Part shown: piece by piece, positions 1-8,877 of the stretch
Numbering within the stretch: position 1 is the first letter of the stretch
Layout of the letters: each line of letters begins with the position of its first letter
From: Aurantimicrobium minutum
GTDB taxonomy: Bacteria > Actinomycetota > Actinomycetes > Actinomycetales > Microbacteriaceae
Assembly: GCF_029892845.1 (NCBI RefSeq)
Contig: NZ_JARXVT010000003.1
Span: 124,001-188,000 of the forward strand
Direction: 5' to 3'
DNA: 64,000 nucleotides
Program-made: the position numbers and the translations under genes
Notes under the pieces: model-generated
Seen by the model: only the letters and a program-made list of their open reading frames with translations
The model's database searches: none
Told to the model about the DNA's origin: nothing

Positions 1-506
1 GTGCTGGTGGCGGGATAGATCGGAATGGGCTGCAGTGCCCACTTGGCGGCATCTTTATCGGCAGAGTCGCGCTCATCTTCACCATCGAAGAGTTCATAGT
101 CCGGGTGGGCCAACTGCAGAGCACCGCGATAGGCACCGACCTTGCCAGCAAAGATTCCTCGAACACCTGCTTTGAGGTCTTTAGCTCGCCATGCCTGGTT
201 GAAGAAGGTCAAGGTCATGATGCCGCCGGAGCGACCGTCTGTGATGCGCACTTCGAGAATCGATCCCTTGCGCGCACGCATCGGACGTTCACGAACATCT
301 AAGACCTCGGCCACGATGGTGACGTTCTCGTTCAAAGGAACGTCATTGATTGCGGTGAGCTCGCCGCGACGGGCGTAGCGCCTGGGATAGTGCGCAAGCA
401 GGTCGCCAACAGTGCGAATACCAAAGGCCTTCTTGAGTGCTCCTGCAGTCTTACTGCCCACAACTGGCTCGAGTGCTGCATCGAGCAGGGCATCAGAGCT
501 GGGCAT
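1..506 (-). CDS. recG: ATP-dependent DNA helicase RecG, N-terminal part (runs off window)
   Basis: RecG remodels stalled replication forks and Holliday junctions in the cytoplasm. Only the first 168 residues are visible; the rest lies left of position 1. The start is an ATG at 504-506. The visible part is the N-terminal wedge: a short helical lead-in, the HYPRRY-type motif (PRRYARRGEL) near residue 41, then an OB-fold-like region with TIVAEVLDV and GGIMTLTFFNQ, which matches the RecG wedge/OB domain. The ATPase motifs are not in the window, so the call rests on the wedge and on context. It lies 26 nt downstream of rsmD and is probably cotranscribed with thiL and rsmD; a recG-rsmD neighbourhood is common in actinobacteria. 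Confidence 0.88.
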   Translation of the reverse strand, partial: MPSSDALLDAALEPVVGSKTAGALKKAFGIRTVGDLLAHYPRRYARRGELTAINDVPLNENVTIVAEVLDVRERPMRARKGSILEVRITDGRSGGIMTLTFFNQAWRAKDLKAGVRGIFAGKVGAYRGALQLAHPDYELFDGEDERDSADKDAAKWALQPIPIYPATS

Positions 507-532
507 ACCCCCAGTTTATGGTCGGGGTCGGA

Positions 533-1099
533 CTAGACCCTCGAGATCCAGTGGATAGTCGTTTCCCCATAAGCCTTTGATTTATCCAACTCCAGACCAG
601 CTGGAAGTTCAGGCAGACCCGTTCTGGTGCTGCGCTCAAGGACGACCTCTGCATCCTCAGCAAGGTGTGGAACCAGGAGTTCAAGTGCGTGAGTCACCTC
701 AGCTTCACTGAGCTCATAAGGAGGGTCAATGAAGACGATGTCGAAAAGTTCTGATTGTGGGTTGCCCAGATATGCGGCAACCGAAGCAACCACCACTCGA
801 GTGGAAAGGTCATCGAGCTTGCCGGCCCCACGAATGAGTTCTGCATTTTCTCGAAGCAGTGATCCTGCTTGAGGATTCTTCTCCACCATGGTCACGCTCA
901 TCGCACCGCGGCTCAGTGCTTCCAAAGCCAGTGCACCTGTTCCGGCAAAGAGATCCAGCACACGTGCGCCATCGATCACATCCCGAGCTTCCAGCGCAGA
1001 GAAGATTGCTTCTCGCACACGGTCACTGGTCGGACGCGTCCCGTTCTTGGGCACTTTGAGTTCACGTGAACCAGCAAAGCCAGAAATGATGCGGGTCAC
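533..1099 (-). CDS. rsmD: 16S rRNA (guanine(966)-N(2))-methyltransferase RsmD
   Basis: RsmD methylates G966 of 16S rRNA on assembled 30S particles, using S-adenosylmethionine. The 188-residue product starts MTRIISG and carries the SAM-binding motif DLFAGTGALALEAL around residues 49-62 and the N6/N2-amine methylase motif DPPYE around residue 125. The length is normal for the family (about 180-200). The start is GTG at 1097-1099, overlapping the thiL stop by 4 nt (GTGA), which implies translational coupling with thiL. recG follows after 26 nt. Confidence 0.93.
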   Translation of the reverse strand: MTRIISGFAGSRELKVPKNGTRPTSDRVREAIFSALEARDVIDGARVLDLFAGTGALALEALSRGAMSVTMVEKNPQAGSLLRENAELIRGAGKLDDLSTRVVVASVAAYLGNPQSELFDIVFIDPPYELSEAEVTHALELLVPHLAEDAEVVLERSTRTGLPELPAGLELDKSKAYGETTIHWISRV

Positions 1100-2103
1100 G
1101 AGAGCTCTCCATTCCAGCCGGTGTAGGGATTCCAGCCATTCTCTGGAAGAGCACCTTCACCCATGTTCACGTGAGGCGACTCGTCCTGACCACATGCCAC
1201 CACGTGACCTAGTGGAGTAAACCCCGGAGGAAGAGCAACATCTGCTGGGAAGGTCATGAGTAAGGCATGGTCTTCCCCGCCATAGAGAATGGCCTGGCGA
1301 GCACGAGCTGCATCAACACCAGCCTCAATACCAAGATGTGCTGCCAGATCATCCAGAGCACTCTCGTCGAGAACAATCACCACATCACTAGCCGCAGCAA
1401 TACGGCCGGCATCCATGATGAGCGAGTCAGAGATATCCATGGCTGAAGTTGCCCCGCCCACTGCGCCGGCAACTCCTTGAGAAATGGGAGGCCACGGCGC
1501 GAGCTGGGCAGAAAGCAACAATGGGTTGGTAGTTTCTTTCTCTCCAGCAAACAGCGCAGCTAAACCAAGTCCAGCAAGGCCGAGGCGGCCTGTCACGGCG
1601 ACAACATCGCCGGGCTTAGCTCCTGAGCGAAGCAATGGCTGACGGCCTTCCAGATCACCGAATGCGGTGACACTGATGGTGAGGGTGTTGGAGACGGAGA
1701 GGTCTCCCCCAACCACGCCACAGCCCGGTGCAAGCTCGAGGCACGCATCGTGGAGACCTTCTGCGATCTGCTCCAAGAAAGTTACTTCTGTGTCTTGTGG
1801 AGCAGCAATGGAAACAACCATGCCCGTAGGTTTGGCACCCATGGCGGCAACGTCAGAAAGATTCGTCGCAGCCGCTTTGATGCCAAGCTGGTGAGGTGTG
1901 GACCATTCCAGACGAAAGTCTGGACCGTGGACCATCATGTCGGTAGTGATGACAAAACGGCCATCGGGAGCCTGCATTACAGCGCAGTCATCACCCGGAC
2001 CCACGATCGTGAAATCGGATTGGGGTAGGCGAGGAAAAATGCGAGCGAGGATGGCGGACTCGGACACATCAGCCAGGGTTGCGTTCACAGGAATTTCACT
2101 CAC
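1096..2103 (-). CDS. thiL: Thiamine-monophosphate kinase ThiL
   Basis: ThiL phosphorylates thiamine monophosphate to the active cofactor thiamine diphosphate with ATP. The protein has the AIR-synthase-like fold: an N-terminal segment with GPGDDCAV, then ITTDMMVHGPDF and the AATNLSDVAAMGA signature, then a C-terminal half with MDISDSL. I chose the GTG at 2101-2103 (335 aa, VSEIPVNA), because the upstream extension in the same frame is unlike the family and would run into the divergent lipoprotein gene. A GAGAGG purine run directly abuts this GTG, so the message could be leaderless or start at a later GTG. It shares the 2104-2126 region with the divergent DUF3515 gene. Confidence 0.92.
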   Translation of the reverse strand: MSEIPVNATLADVSESAILARIFPRLPQSDFTIVGPGDDCAVMQAPDGRFVITTDMMVHGPDFRLEWSTPHQLGIKAAATNLSDVAAMGAKPTGMVVSIAAPQDTEVTFLEQIAEGLHDACLELAPGCGVVGGDLSVSNTLTISVTAFGDLEGRQPLLRSGAKPGDVVAVTGRLGLAGLGLAALFAGEKETTNPLLLSAQLAPWPPISQGVAGAVGGATSAMDISDSLIMDAGRIAAASDVVIVLDESALDDLAAHLGIEAGVDAARARQAILYGGEDHALLMTFPADVALPPGFTPLGHVVACGQDESPHVNMGEGALPENGWNPYTGWNGELS

Positions 2104-2126
2104 CCTCTCACGGTAGCCTGAAGAGG

Positions 2127-2609
2127 ATGAATATTCGCACTCGAGCACTCGCCTTCGGCACACTTTCTGCTGTGCTGGGGCTATCTTTGGTTGGTTGTGC
2201 TGGCCAAGTGCCCATGACCGCAGCTCCAGATGCGAATAATCCAGAATGCGCGAACGTCACCGTTCGCCTCCCCGACACGGTCGCAGAGCTCCCCAAACGC
2301 GAAACGAATGCACAAGCAACGGGTGCATGGGGATCACCAGCTGCTGTGCTGCTGACCTGCGGCGTGGAAGTTCCGGGACCCTCGTTACTCCCCTGCGTCT
2401 CCATCAACGATGTGGACTGGATTGAGGACGATTCAGAAGCTCCGCTCTATCGCTATACAACCTATGGCCGCACTCCAGCCGTTGAGGTAGTGATCGATTC
2501 TGATGCCGTCAGCGGTACGACAACTCTGGTGGATCTTGGCGCAGCCGTCAGTGTGCTTCCGAGCACATCGAAGTGCACAGACCTCACTGACGTCTTCAGC
2601 GCAAACTAG
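2127..2609 (+). CDS. DUF3515 family lipoprotein
   Basis: This is a 160-residue predicted lipoprotein of unknown function. The N-terminus is a lipoprotein signal: basic MNIRTR, a hydrophobic stretch, then the lipobox LVGC with Cys at about residue 24. The body carries the features of the actinobacterial DUF3515 family as I know it: VTVRLPDTVAELPKRET, the ATGAWG segment, LLTCGVEVPGP, NDVDWIEDD and YTTYGRTPAVEVV. A Cys pair (LTCGV and LLPC) and a late Cys (SKC) may form disulfides outside the membrane. It is the only rightward gene in this end of the window, divergent from thiL, and it converges on ddl with only 3 nt between the stops. DUF3515 next to ddl and thiL is a common actinobacterial arrangement, which hints at an envelope role, but no function is established. 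Confidence 0.85.
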   Translation: MNIRTRALAFGTLSAVLGLSLVGCAGQVPMTAAPDANNPECANVTVRLPDTVAELPKRETNAQATGAWGSPAAVLLTCGVEVPGPSLLPCVSINDVDWIEDDSEAPLYRYTTYGRTPAVEVVIDSDAVSGTTTLVDLGAAVSVLPSTSKCTDLTDVFSAN

Positions 2610-2612
2610 GTC

Positions 2613-3710
2613 TTAGTCTTCTGCGTGGTGGGCTAGCGCCACCTGGATGAGCTCATCAATGAGCTCGGGATAGCTCAGTCCTGTTTCCTGCCAGCATCTG
2701 GGAAACATAGAGATGGGCGTGAAACCTGGCATGGTGTTGATCTCGTTGAGCACGAAGCCGTCTTTTGTGAGAAAGAAATCCACACGAGCCAAGCCCGCAC
2801 CATCGATAGCTTCAAAAGCGCGGATACTCAGGCGCTGGAGCTCGGAGAGCTCGTCTGCACTCAGTGAAGCTGGGCAGACCAGGTCGATACCGTCAGCTCC
2901 GAGGTATTTAGCTTCAAAGTCATAGAACTCACGACCAGAAACGACAATCTCTCCCGCAACGGATGCGCGTGCTGGCAGGCCAGGCATTCCCTGCAGCACA
3001 GCACATTCCACCTCGCGACCGACAATGCCGGCTTCGATGAGCACGTGATCGTCTTCGAGGAAGGCTGTGTCCATAGCTGCGGCGAACTGATCCCAGTTCG
3101 ACACCTTGCCGACGCCCACGCTGGAACCAGCGCGTGCTGGCTTGATAAAGACAGGCAGTGGCATCTGCTCTGCCATTGCACGTATGGCCTGGGGGCGCTT
3201 ATGCCAGTCATAACGCTTGATGGTGCGCCACGGCGCAACCTCAATACCCGCAGCTTGGAGAACCGTCTTGGTGAAGTGCTTGTCCATTCCCAGGCTTGAG
3301 GCCAAAACCCCAGAGCCCACATAGGGAAGCCCAAACAGCTCCAGCATTCCTTGGATGGTGCCATCTTCACCGAAGGGTCCATGCAAAATCGGGAATACAA
3401 CATCTACGTTGCCGAGTGAGCGATCAACACCATCACCAGATACCCAGAGTTCGTTGGAGTCTGCCGATTCTGGCCAGATGATTCTGGTGCCATTGTCTTC
3501 AACCTCAGGAAGCTGGCCAGGGCGAAGAACGTAGTCGTCAGGGTTAGCGCTGGCTAACGTGAATGCGCCGTCTTTTGTGATGCCGATAGGCAGCACGTCA
3601 TAACGGTCAGCGTCAATCGCCTGAAGGACTCCCCGGGCTGTCGCGCAGCTGATTGAATGCTCGCTTGAGCGCCCCCCAAACAACACCGCCACCACGAGCT
3701 TGGTAGTCAT
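2613..3710 (-). CDS. ddl: D-alanine--D-alanine ligase
   Basis: Ddl joins two D-alanines with ATP to make the dipeptide end of the peptidoglycan stem. The product is 365 aa. The start is ATG at 3708-3710, preceded by AGGAG five bases upstream, and it opens directly with the family N-terminus VAVLFGGRSSEHSIS. Later come the ATP-grasp motifs (FIKPARAGSSVGVGKV, EAGIVGREVECAVL) and the Mg-binding end NEINTMPGFT. Its first 98 nt lie inside the end of gpsA in another frame, so the two are certainly cotranscribed. The call is firm; the unusual point is the size of that overlap. Confidence 0.95.
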   Translation of the reverse strand: MTTKLVVAVLFGGRSSEHSISCATARGVLQAIDADRYDVLPIGITKDGAFTLASANPDDYVLRPGQLPEVEDNGTRIIWPESADSNELWVSGDGVDRSLGNVDVVFPILHGPFGEDGTIQGMLELFGLPYVGSGVLASSLGMDKHFTKTVLQAAGIEVAPWRTIKRYDWHKRPQAIRAMAEQMPLPVFIKPARAGSSVGVGKVSNWDQFAAAMDTAFLEDDHVLIEAGIVGREVECAVLQGMPGLPARASVAGEIVVSGREFYDFEAKYLGADGIDLVCPASLSADELSELQRLSIRAFEAIDGAGLARVDFFLTKDGFVLNEINTMPGFTPISMFPRCWQETGLSYPELIDELIQVALAHHAED

Positions 3711-4746
3711 CGAGGCTCCTTTCGCCCTGAGGCTCATCCGTATCCGTTGTGAGGTGAGGTGCAATGTCCTTGGGGTCGAGCGTACCCGCCAAAACCTGGC
3801 TCACCTGCTCGACAATAGGCATGTCTACTTCACGAGCACGAGCAAGGGTCAGCACTGGAGCAACCGAGGCGAGACCTTCAGCGGTCTGCTGCATCTGGTT
3901 GGTGACTTCCTTGAGGGTGTAACCCTGGCCGAGAAGGCGTCCTGCTGTGTTGTTACGAGACAGAGGGGACTCACAGGTAGCAATGAGGTCACCCAGGCCA
4001 GCAAGTCCCGCCAAGGTTTCTGCCTGCGCTCCGTATGCAACAGCGAAGTCGGTCATTTCGGCCAAACCTCGCGTAATGATTGAGGCCTTGGTGTTATCGC
4101 CATAGCCCACGCCATCGACGATTCCCACAGCAACAGCGATGAGGTTCTTGAGCACACCACCGAACTCAGTGCCGGGAACATCTGTGTTGACGAAGCAACG
4201 GAAGTAACGGTTCGAGACTGTCAAAGCAACCTGGCTTGCAGTTTCCAAGCTCTGGCTGGAGATCACTGCAGCAGTGGGCTGCTCCTTTGCAATCTCGAGC
4301 GCCAAGTTAGGACCAGAGGCAACGGCAACCATGTCTGGGCTGATAGGAAGTTCTTCAGCAATAACCTCGCTCATGCGCAGGCCTGTCTTGCGCTCGACGC
4401 CCTTCATGAGGGAGATGACGATCTGATCATCGCGGAGGAGAGGTGCGAGTTGAACTAGGTTCTCACGCAAGGTTTGGCTGGGAACACAGAGGTAAACCTG
4501 CTCAGCGTTCTTCACCGCAGCTGCCATCGAACTGGTGGCAACCAGGTTCAGAGGAAGTCGAATACCGCGGAGGTAGTCACTGTTGCGGTGAGTTTCGTTG
4601 ATGTCTTGAGCAAGGTCATCGCGACGTGCCCAGAGCATGACGTCATTGCCGCCGTCAGCCAAGATCTTGGCAAAAGTGGTTCCCCAGCTACCTGCACCAA
4701 GGACAGCAACCTTGCGTGCAGGTGGAGCTACTGGCTTCTTACTCAA
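3613..4746 (-). CDS. gpsA: Glycerol-3-phosphate dehydrogenase [NAD(P)+], with C-terminal extension overlapping ddl
   Basis: GpsA reduces dihydroxyacetone phosphate to sn-glycerol-3-phosphate for phospholipid synthesis. Visible features are the nucleotide-binding GAGSWGTTFAKIL at residues 17-29, the MKGVERKTG segment, the KNLIAVAVGIVDG active-site region containing the catalytic Lys, and AEMTDFAVAYGA. The start is TTG at 4744-4746, overlapping the plsC stop (TTGA). The protein is 377 aa, longer than the usual 330-340. The familiar tail ends around DEPQGERS; the following roughly 30 residues (GGGVVWGALKRAFNQL...) are read from DNA that is also the start of ddl in another frame. A lost stop codon is a simple explanation. 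Confidence 0.93.
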   Translation of the reverse strand: MSKKPVAPPARKVAVLGAGSWGTTFAKILADGGNDVMLWARRDDLAQDINETHRNSDYLRGIRLPLNLVATSSMAAAVKNAEQVYLCVPSQTLRENLVQLAPLLRDDQIVISLMKGVERKTGLRMSEVIAEELPISPDMVAVASGPNLALEIAKEQPTAAVISSQSLETASQVALTVSNRYFRCFVNTDVPGTEFGGVLKNLIAVAVGIVDGVGYGDNTKASIITRGLAEMTDFAVAYGAQAETLAGLAGLGDLIATCESPLSRNNTAGRLLGQGYTLKEVTNQMQQTAEGLASVAPVLTLARAREVDMPIVEQVSQVLAGTLDPKDIAPHLTTDTDEPQGERSLDDYQARGGGVVWGALKRAFNQLRDSPGSPSGD

Positions 4747-5474
4747 AACCGCCCCGTCTCGCTCTGGTTGTGTTCGGCAGGGTTCCAGCGGGTTGCCGGA
4801 GCCTTCTCACCACGTAAGTCTTCCAGCAAAGCAGTGATGGCGTCCATCACCTTGGTGGTTGCAGCAGTCAGAGTCTTATTATCTAAGGGTTTTCCTGCGA
4901 ACTCGCTGAGGTCGACTGGGTCCCCCACCTTCACATCAATGGTGTGACGAGGAAAAACGTTGAGCTTCTTGGAATACCGCGCCATCACGTTTTGAGTTCC
5001 CCAGTGAGCAACCGGGACAACAGGAATACCGAGCTCCAGAGCCAATCGCACAGCACCACTCTTGCCTCGCATAGGCCAGATATCTGGGTCGCGGGTCAGC
5101 GATCCTTCGGGATACACGATCAACGCTCGTTCTTTGGTCACGAGTTCTTTTGCTGCCATCAAGGCATCTGAACTACGAGTGGAACCACCGCGTTCTACCG
5201 GAATCTGTCCCGACTTACGCAAAATCCATCCCACAACAGGAACCCTGAGGATGCTGGCTTTCGCCATAAAGCGAGGTAAGCGACCCAGGTACCAGGTGGC
5301 AACACCAATAACCACAGGGTCAATGTTGGAGTAGTGATTGGGAGTAATGACTACCGCACCGGTTTGTGGCATCTTCTCGCGGTCGTGAAAGCGATACTTC
5401 ACCATGAGCCCCATCAGGGGCAAGGCGATAGCGCCGAGCAACCAAAAGATTGATGGCTTACTACGTTCACTCAC
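4743..5474 (-). CDS. plsC: 1-acyl-sn-glycerol-3-phosphate acyltransferase (PlsC-like)
   Basis: This membrane-associated enzyme transfers an acyl chain to lysophosphatidic acid to give phosphatidic acid. The 243-aa product has a hydrophobic N-terminal segment (residues 9-24), the catalytic HX4D motif (NHYSNIDP, His47 and Asp52), the glycerol-phosphate-binding YPEGSLTRDP near residues 121-130, and VPVAHWG further on. The start is GTG at 5472-5474, 6 nt after the murA stop. It sits directly before gpsA, which makes its likely precursor, glycerol-3-phosphate. A role in another acyl-acceptor pathway cannot be excluded. Confidence 0.9.
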   Translation of the reverse strand: MSERSKPSIFWLLGAIALPLMGLMVKYRFHDREKMPQTGAVVITPNHYSNIDPVVIGVATWYLGRLPRFMAKASILRVPVVGWILRKSGQIPVERGGSTRSSDALMAAKELVTKERALIVYPEGSLTRDPDIWPMRGKSGAVRLALELGIPVVPVAHWGTQNVMARYSKKLNVFPRHTIDVKVGDPVDLSEFAGKPLDNKTLTAATTKVMDAITALLEDLRGEKAPATRWNPAEHNQSETGRF

Positions 5475-5480
5475 GAGGAG

Positions 5481-6854
5481 TTACTCGCCCTCAATTACAA
5501 AGTCGGCGCCGAGCTGACGCAGCTTGGTAATGAAGTCACCATAGCCACGGCTGATGATGCCTACGTTGCTCACACGAGAGGTACCCTTGGCCGTCAACGC
5601 AGCGATGAGATGGCTGAAGCCACCACGGAGGTCGGGAACTTCAATGTCTGCACCGTGGAGTTCAGTGGGGCCAGAAATGATTGCAGAGTGCTGGAAGTTA
5701 CGCTGCCCGAAGCGGCATGGGTGACCGCTGAGGCAGTCACTGTGCAGTTGAATGTTGGCGCCCATTTTGATGAGTGCGTCAACAAAGCCAAAGCGCTGCT
5801 CATAGACGGTCTCGTGAACAATCGAAACACCTTGTGCCTTGGTGAGGGCAATCACGAGAGGCTGCTGCCAGTCGGTCATGAATCCAGGGTGCACGTCAGT
5901 CTCAATCACAACAGGCTTGAGCTCGCCACCGGGGTGGAAGAAGCGGATACCGTCGTCGTGGATTTCGAACGCGCCACCAACCTTGCGGAAGATGTTCAGG
6001 AAGGTGAGCATCTCTGCCTGCTGAGCACCACCGACGAAGATATCTCCGCCAGTAGCCAGTGCAGCTGAAGCCCAGCTGGCTGCTTCGTTGCGGTCGAACA
6101 GTGCGCGGTGGGTATAGCCCTCGAGCTTGTCCACGCCTTCGATGCGAATGACGCGGTCAGTGTCGACCGAGATGATGGCACCCATCTTTTGCAAGATGTT
6201 GATGAGGTCCATGATCTCTGGCTCAATAGCTGCACCAGAAAGTTCCGTCTTGCCCTTAGCGCGCACGGCAGTCAGGAGAACCTGCTCTGTTGCTCCCACG
6301 CTGGGGTAAGGCAAGGAAATCTTGGTGCCGACCAGGCCTTCAGGAGCGGTCATGCGAATACCGGTAGGCAGCTTCTCAATGACAGCGCCGAAGTTTCCGA
6401 GAACTTCTAGGTGGTAGTCGATAGGACGGTCACCAATGCGGCAACCACCGAGGTCTGGGATGAATGCTTCACCCAGGCGGTGCAGAAGTGGACCACAGAA
6501 AAGAATAGGAATACGGCTCGAGCCTGCGTGAGCATCGATATCCGTCATGTGTGCAGATTCAACACCGGCAGGATCAAGGTTCAAGGTTCCGGCAGCAACA
6601 TCATGCTGAACCTTCACACCGTGAACTTCAAGCAATCCCTTGACCACGCGAACATCGCTGATGTCAGGAACATCACGCAGTTCGCTGGGGCTTTCACCGA
6701 GGAGAGCAGCAACCATGGCCTTGGTGACCAAGTTTTTAGCACCCTTGACTTCGATGCGACCAGATAGTGGGTGGCCACCATTGATGGTGATGGTGTCTCC
6801 GGAGAGGCCTACGCGTGCGCCAGCGGCGCGGGCGTCGTTTGCAACGGTGTTCAT
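5481..6854 (-). CDS. murA: UDP-N-acetylglucosamine 1-carboxyvinyltransferase MurA
   Basis: MurA transfers enolpyruvate from phosphoenolpyruvate to UDP-GlcNAc, the first committed step of peptidoglycan synthesis. The 457-aa protein has the KGAKN substrate-binding segment at residues 37-41, the loop [12 protein letters not shown] with the catalytic Cys at position 138, and later [20 protein letters not shown]. The active-site Cys means it is not of the Cys-to-Asp type that confers intrinsic fosfomycin insensitivity in mycobacteria. The start ATG overlaps the leuD stop by 4 nt (ATGA). Downstream plsC begins 6 nt after its stop. Confidence 0.96.
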   Translation of the reverse strand: MNTVANDARAAGARVGLSGDTITINGGHPLSGRIEVKGAKNLVTKAMVAALLGESPSELRDVPDISDVRVVKGLLEVHGVKVQHDVAAGTLNLDPAGVESAHMTDIDAHAGSSRIPILFCGPLLHRLGEAFIPDLGGCRIGDRPIDYHLEVLGNFGAVIEKLPTGIRMTAPEGLVGTKISLPYPSVGATEQVLLTAVRAKGKTELSGAAIEPEIMDLINILQKMGAIISVDTDRVIRIEGVDKLEGYTHRALFDRNEAASWASAALATGGDIFVGGAQQAEMLTFLNIFRKVGGAFEIHDDGIRFFHPGGELKPVVIETDVHPGFMTDWQQPLVIALTKAQGVSIVHETVYEQRFGFVDALIKMGANIQLHSDCLSGHPCRFGQRNFQHSAIISGPTELHGADIEVPDLRGGFSHLIAALTAKGTSRVSNVGIISRGYGDFITKLRQLGADFVIEGE

Positions 6855-7453
6855 GCATGCCTCACAGGAAGGGTCTTGGGGCGCCAGCCTTCACGCTTCG
6901 CTTCGAAGTCAGTGATGGCCTGCTCGTTACGCAAGGTTAGCGCGATGTCATCGAGTCCTTCGAGCAAACGCCAGCGAATATAGTCATCCACTTCAAAGGG
7001 AACAACCAGGTCGCCCAGGGTTGCCTTCTTCTCAACGAGGTCCACGGAGAGTTCAACTCCAGGCTGGGCCTCAAGTGCCGCCCACAGCTTTTCGCAGTCT
7101 TCCTCAGAAATAACACCGGTGAGCAAACCTTGCTTACCTGAGTTACCGCGGAAAATGTCTGCGAACTTGGGAGCAAGAACAGCATCAAAACCGTAGTCAC
7201 GCAGTGCCCAGACAGCGTGCTCGCGCGACGAGCCCGTGCCAAAGTCTGGACCGGCAACAAGAACGCGTGCACCTGAATACTCAGGCTGGTTCAAGATGAA
7301 CTCAGGATCCTGACGCCAGTTAGCAAAGAGTGCGTCATCGAAACCGGTCTTTGTCACACGCTTGAGGAAAACTGCAGGAATGATCTGGTCAGTGTCCACG
7401 CCACTGCGACGCAAAGGGACACCAACTCCGGTGACGGAAGTGAATTTCTCCAT
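6851..7453 (-). CDS. leuD: 3-isopropylmalate dehydratase small subunit
   Basis: LeuD is the small (swivel) subunit that with LeuC interconverts 2- and 3-isopropylmalate in leucine synthesis. The 200-aa protein shows the family pattern: N-terminal [17 protein letters not shown], then [17 protein letters not shown], then NSGKQGLL. It follows leuC after 2 nt and is translationally coupled to murA by ATGA, so leucine and cell wall genes share a transcript here. Confidence 0.95.
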   Translation of the reverse strand: MEKFTSVTGVGVPLRRSGVDTDQIIPAVFLKRVTKTGFDDALFANWRQDPEFILNQPEYSGARVLVAGPDFGTGSSREHAVWALRDYGFDAVLAPKFADIFRGNSGKQGLLTGVISEEDCEKLWAALEAQPGVELSVDLVEKKATLGDLVVPFEVDDYIRWRLLEGLDDIALTLRNEQAITDFEAKREGWRPKTLPVRHA

Positions 7454-7455
7454 GA

Positions 7456-8868
7456 CTAGCCTTCCAAATCTGAGGGGCTTGAGAGCGTGCCGCGGATAGC
7501 GGTTGCTGCAGCGACCTGTGGAGAGACCAGGTGAGTGCGTCCCCCCTTACCCTGACGGCCTTCAAAGTTACGGTTCGAGGTGGAAGCGCAACGCTCCCCC
7601 GGTGCGAGCTGGTCAGGGTTCATGCCCAAACACATCGAGCAGCCAGCAAAACGCCACTCAGCACCAAATGCCTCAATGATCTTGTCGAGTCCCTCAGCTT
7701 CTGCTTCGAGACGAACTCGAGCTGATCCAGGAACAACCATGACGCGAACGCCATCTGCCTTCTTCTTGCCGTCAACAATGGCCGCGAAGACGCGAATGTC
7801 CTCAATGCGGCTATTGGTGCAGGAGCCCATGAACACCGCGTCAACTGGAACATCCTTGAGCTTGGTGCCTGGTGTGAGATCCATGTATTCGAGGGCACGT
7901 TCAGCAGCTGCACGCTCGTTAGGGTCAGAGAAGTCAGCAGGTGAAGGAACGACGTCGCTCAGTGACACACCCTGACCTGGGTTAGTACCCCATGTCACGA
8001 AAGGTTCAAGTTCATTGGCGTCGAGGTTAACCTCGGCGTCGTAGGTTGCACCCTCGTCGGTGGGGAGAGTCTTCCAATAGGCGACTGCCTCATCCCAGTC
8101 AGCACCAACGGGTGCGTGAGGACGGCCTTCGAGGTAGTCGAAAGTGGTCTGGTCGGGAGCGACCATACCTGCACGAGCACCTGCTTCGATGGCCATGTTG
8201 CAGATGGTCATGCGACCTTCCATGGACAGAGCTCGAATAGCGGAACCACGGAATTCGAGAACGTATCCCTGACCACCGTTGGCACCGATCTTGGCAATCA
8301 CCGCCAAGATGATGTCCTTGGCAGAGACACCTGGCTTGAGGGTTCCCTCCACGTTGATAGCCATTGTCTTGAATGCTTTCAGAGGCAACGTCTGCGTTGC
8401 CATGACGTGCTCTACCTCACTGGTACCAATACCAAAGGCCATCGCGCCAAAAGCGCCATGGGTCGAGGTGTGTGAGTCACCACAGACCACGGTAATACCG
8501 GGCATAGTCAGACCCAGTTGTGGGCCGACAACGTGAACGATGCCCTGTTCTAGGTCGCCGAGAGAGTGAAGGCGAACACCAAATTCTTCCGCGTTGTTAC
8601 GCAGGGTCTGAATCTGGACGCGGCTGGTCTCATCAGCAATGGGCTTGTCGATGGCCAGGGTGGGAGTGTTGTGGTCCTCAGTTGCGATGGTGAGGTCCAG
8701 GCGGCGGAGGGGACGTCCGGCCTGGCGCAGTCCATCAAAAGCCTGAGGACTGGTTACTTCGTGAACGAGGTGGAGGTCAATGTAGATGAGATCGGGGGTG
8801 CCGTCTTCGCCTTTGACGACCAAGTGGTCGTCCCACACTTTTTCCGCAAGAGTTCTTGGTTTGTTCAC
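7456..8868 (-). CDS. leuC: 3-isopropylmalate dehydratase large subunit
   Basis: LeuC is the aconitase-type iron-sulfur subunit of isopropylmalate isomerase. The 470-aa product carries the 4Fe-4S ligands in [12 protein letters not shown] and [10 protein letters not shown], and the substrate/cluster region [15 protein letters not shown] with GTSEVEHV. The start is GTG at 8866-8868; the upstream purine run is weak (ACAGG abutting the start). It begins 9 nt after the terC stop, so readthrough from terC is likely. leuA is not in the window; leuB is about 10 kb away beyond the tRNAs. Confidence 0.95.
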   Translation of the reverse strand: MNKPRTLAEKVWDDHLVVKGEDGTPDLIYIDLHLVHEVTSPQAFDGLRQAGRPLRRLDLTIATEDHNTPTLAIDKPIADETSRVQIQTLRNNAEEFGVRLHSLGDLEQGIVHVVGPQLGLTMPGITVVCGDSHTSTHGAFGAMAFGIGTSEVEHVMATQTLPLKAFKTMAINVEGTLKPGVSAKDIILAVIAKIGANGGQGYVLEFRGSAIRALSMEGRMTICNMAIEAGARAGMVAPDQTTFDYLEGRPHAPVGADWDEAVAYWKTLPTDEGATYDAEVNLDANELEPFVTWGTNPGQGVSLSDVVPSPADFSDPNERAAAERALEYMDLTPGTKLKDVPVDAVFMGSCTNSRIEDIRVFAAIVDGKKKADGVRVMVVPGSARVRLEAEAEGLDKIIEAFGAEWRFAGCSMCLGMNPDQLAPGERCASTSNRNFEGRQGKGGRTHLVSPQVAAATAIRGTLSSPSDLEG

Positions 8869-8877
8869 CCTGTAATT

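Noticed and set aside
5610-6068. Long antisense open frames inside murA, ilvC, AdnA and NCS2 genes
   Set aside because: They lie opposite strongly conserved genes, lack family-like sequence and ribosome-binding sites, and are expected by chance on this codon usage.
6438-6446. Possible fosfomycin-insensitive MurA (Cys to Asp)
   Set aside because: The active-site loop reads GGCRIG, so the Cys (residue 138) is present and the enzyme looks like the ordinary fosfomycin-sensitive type.
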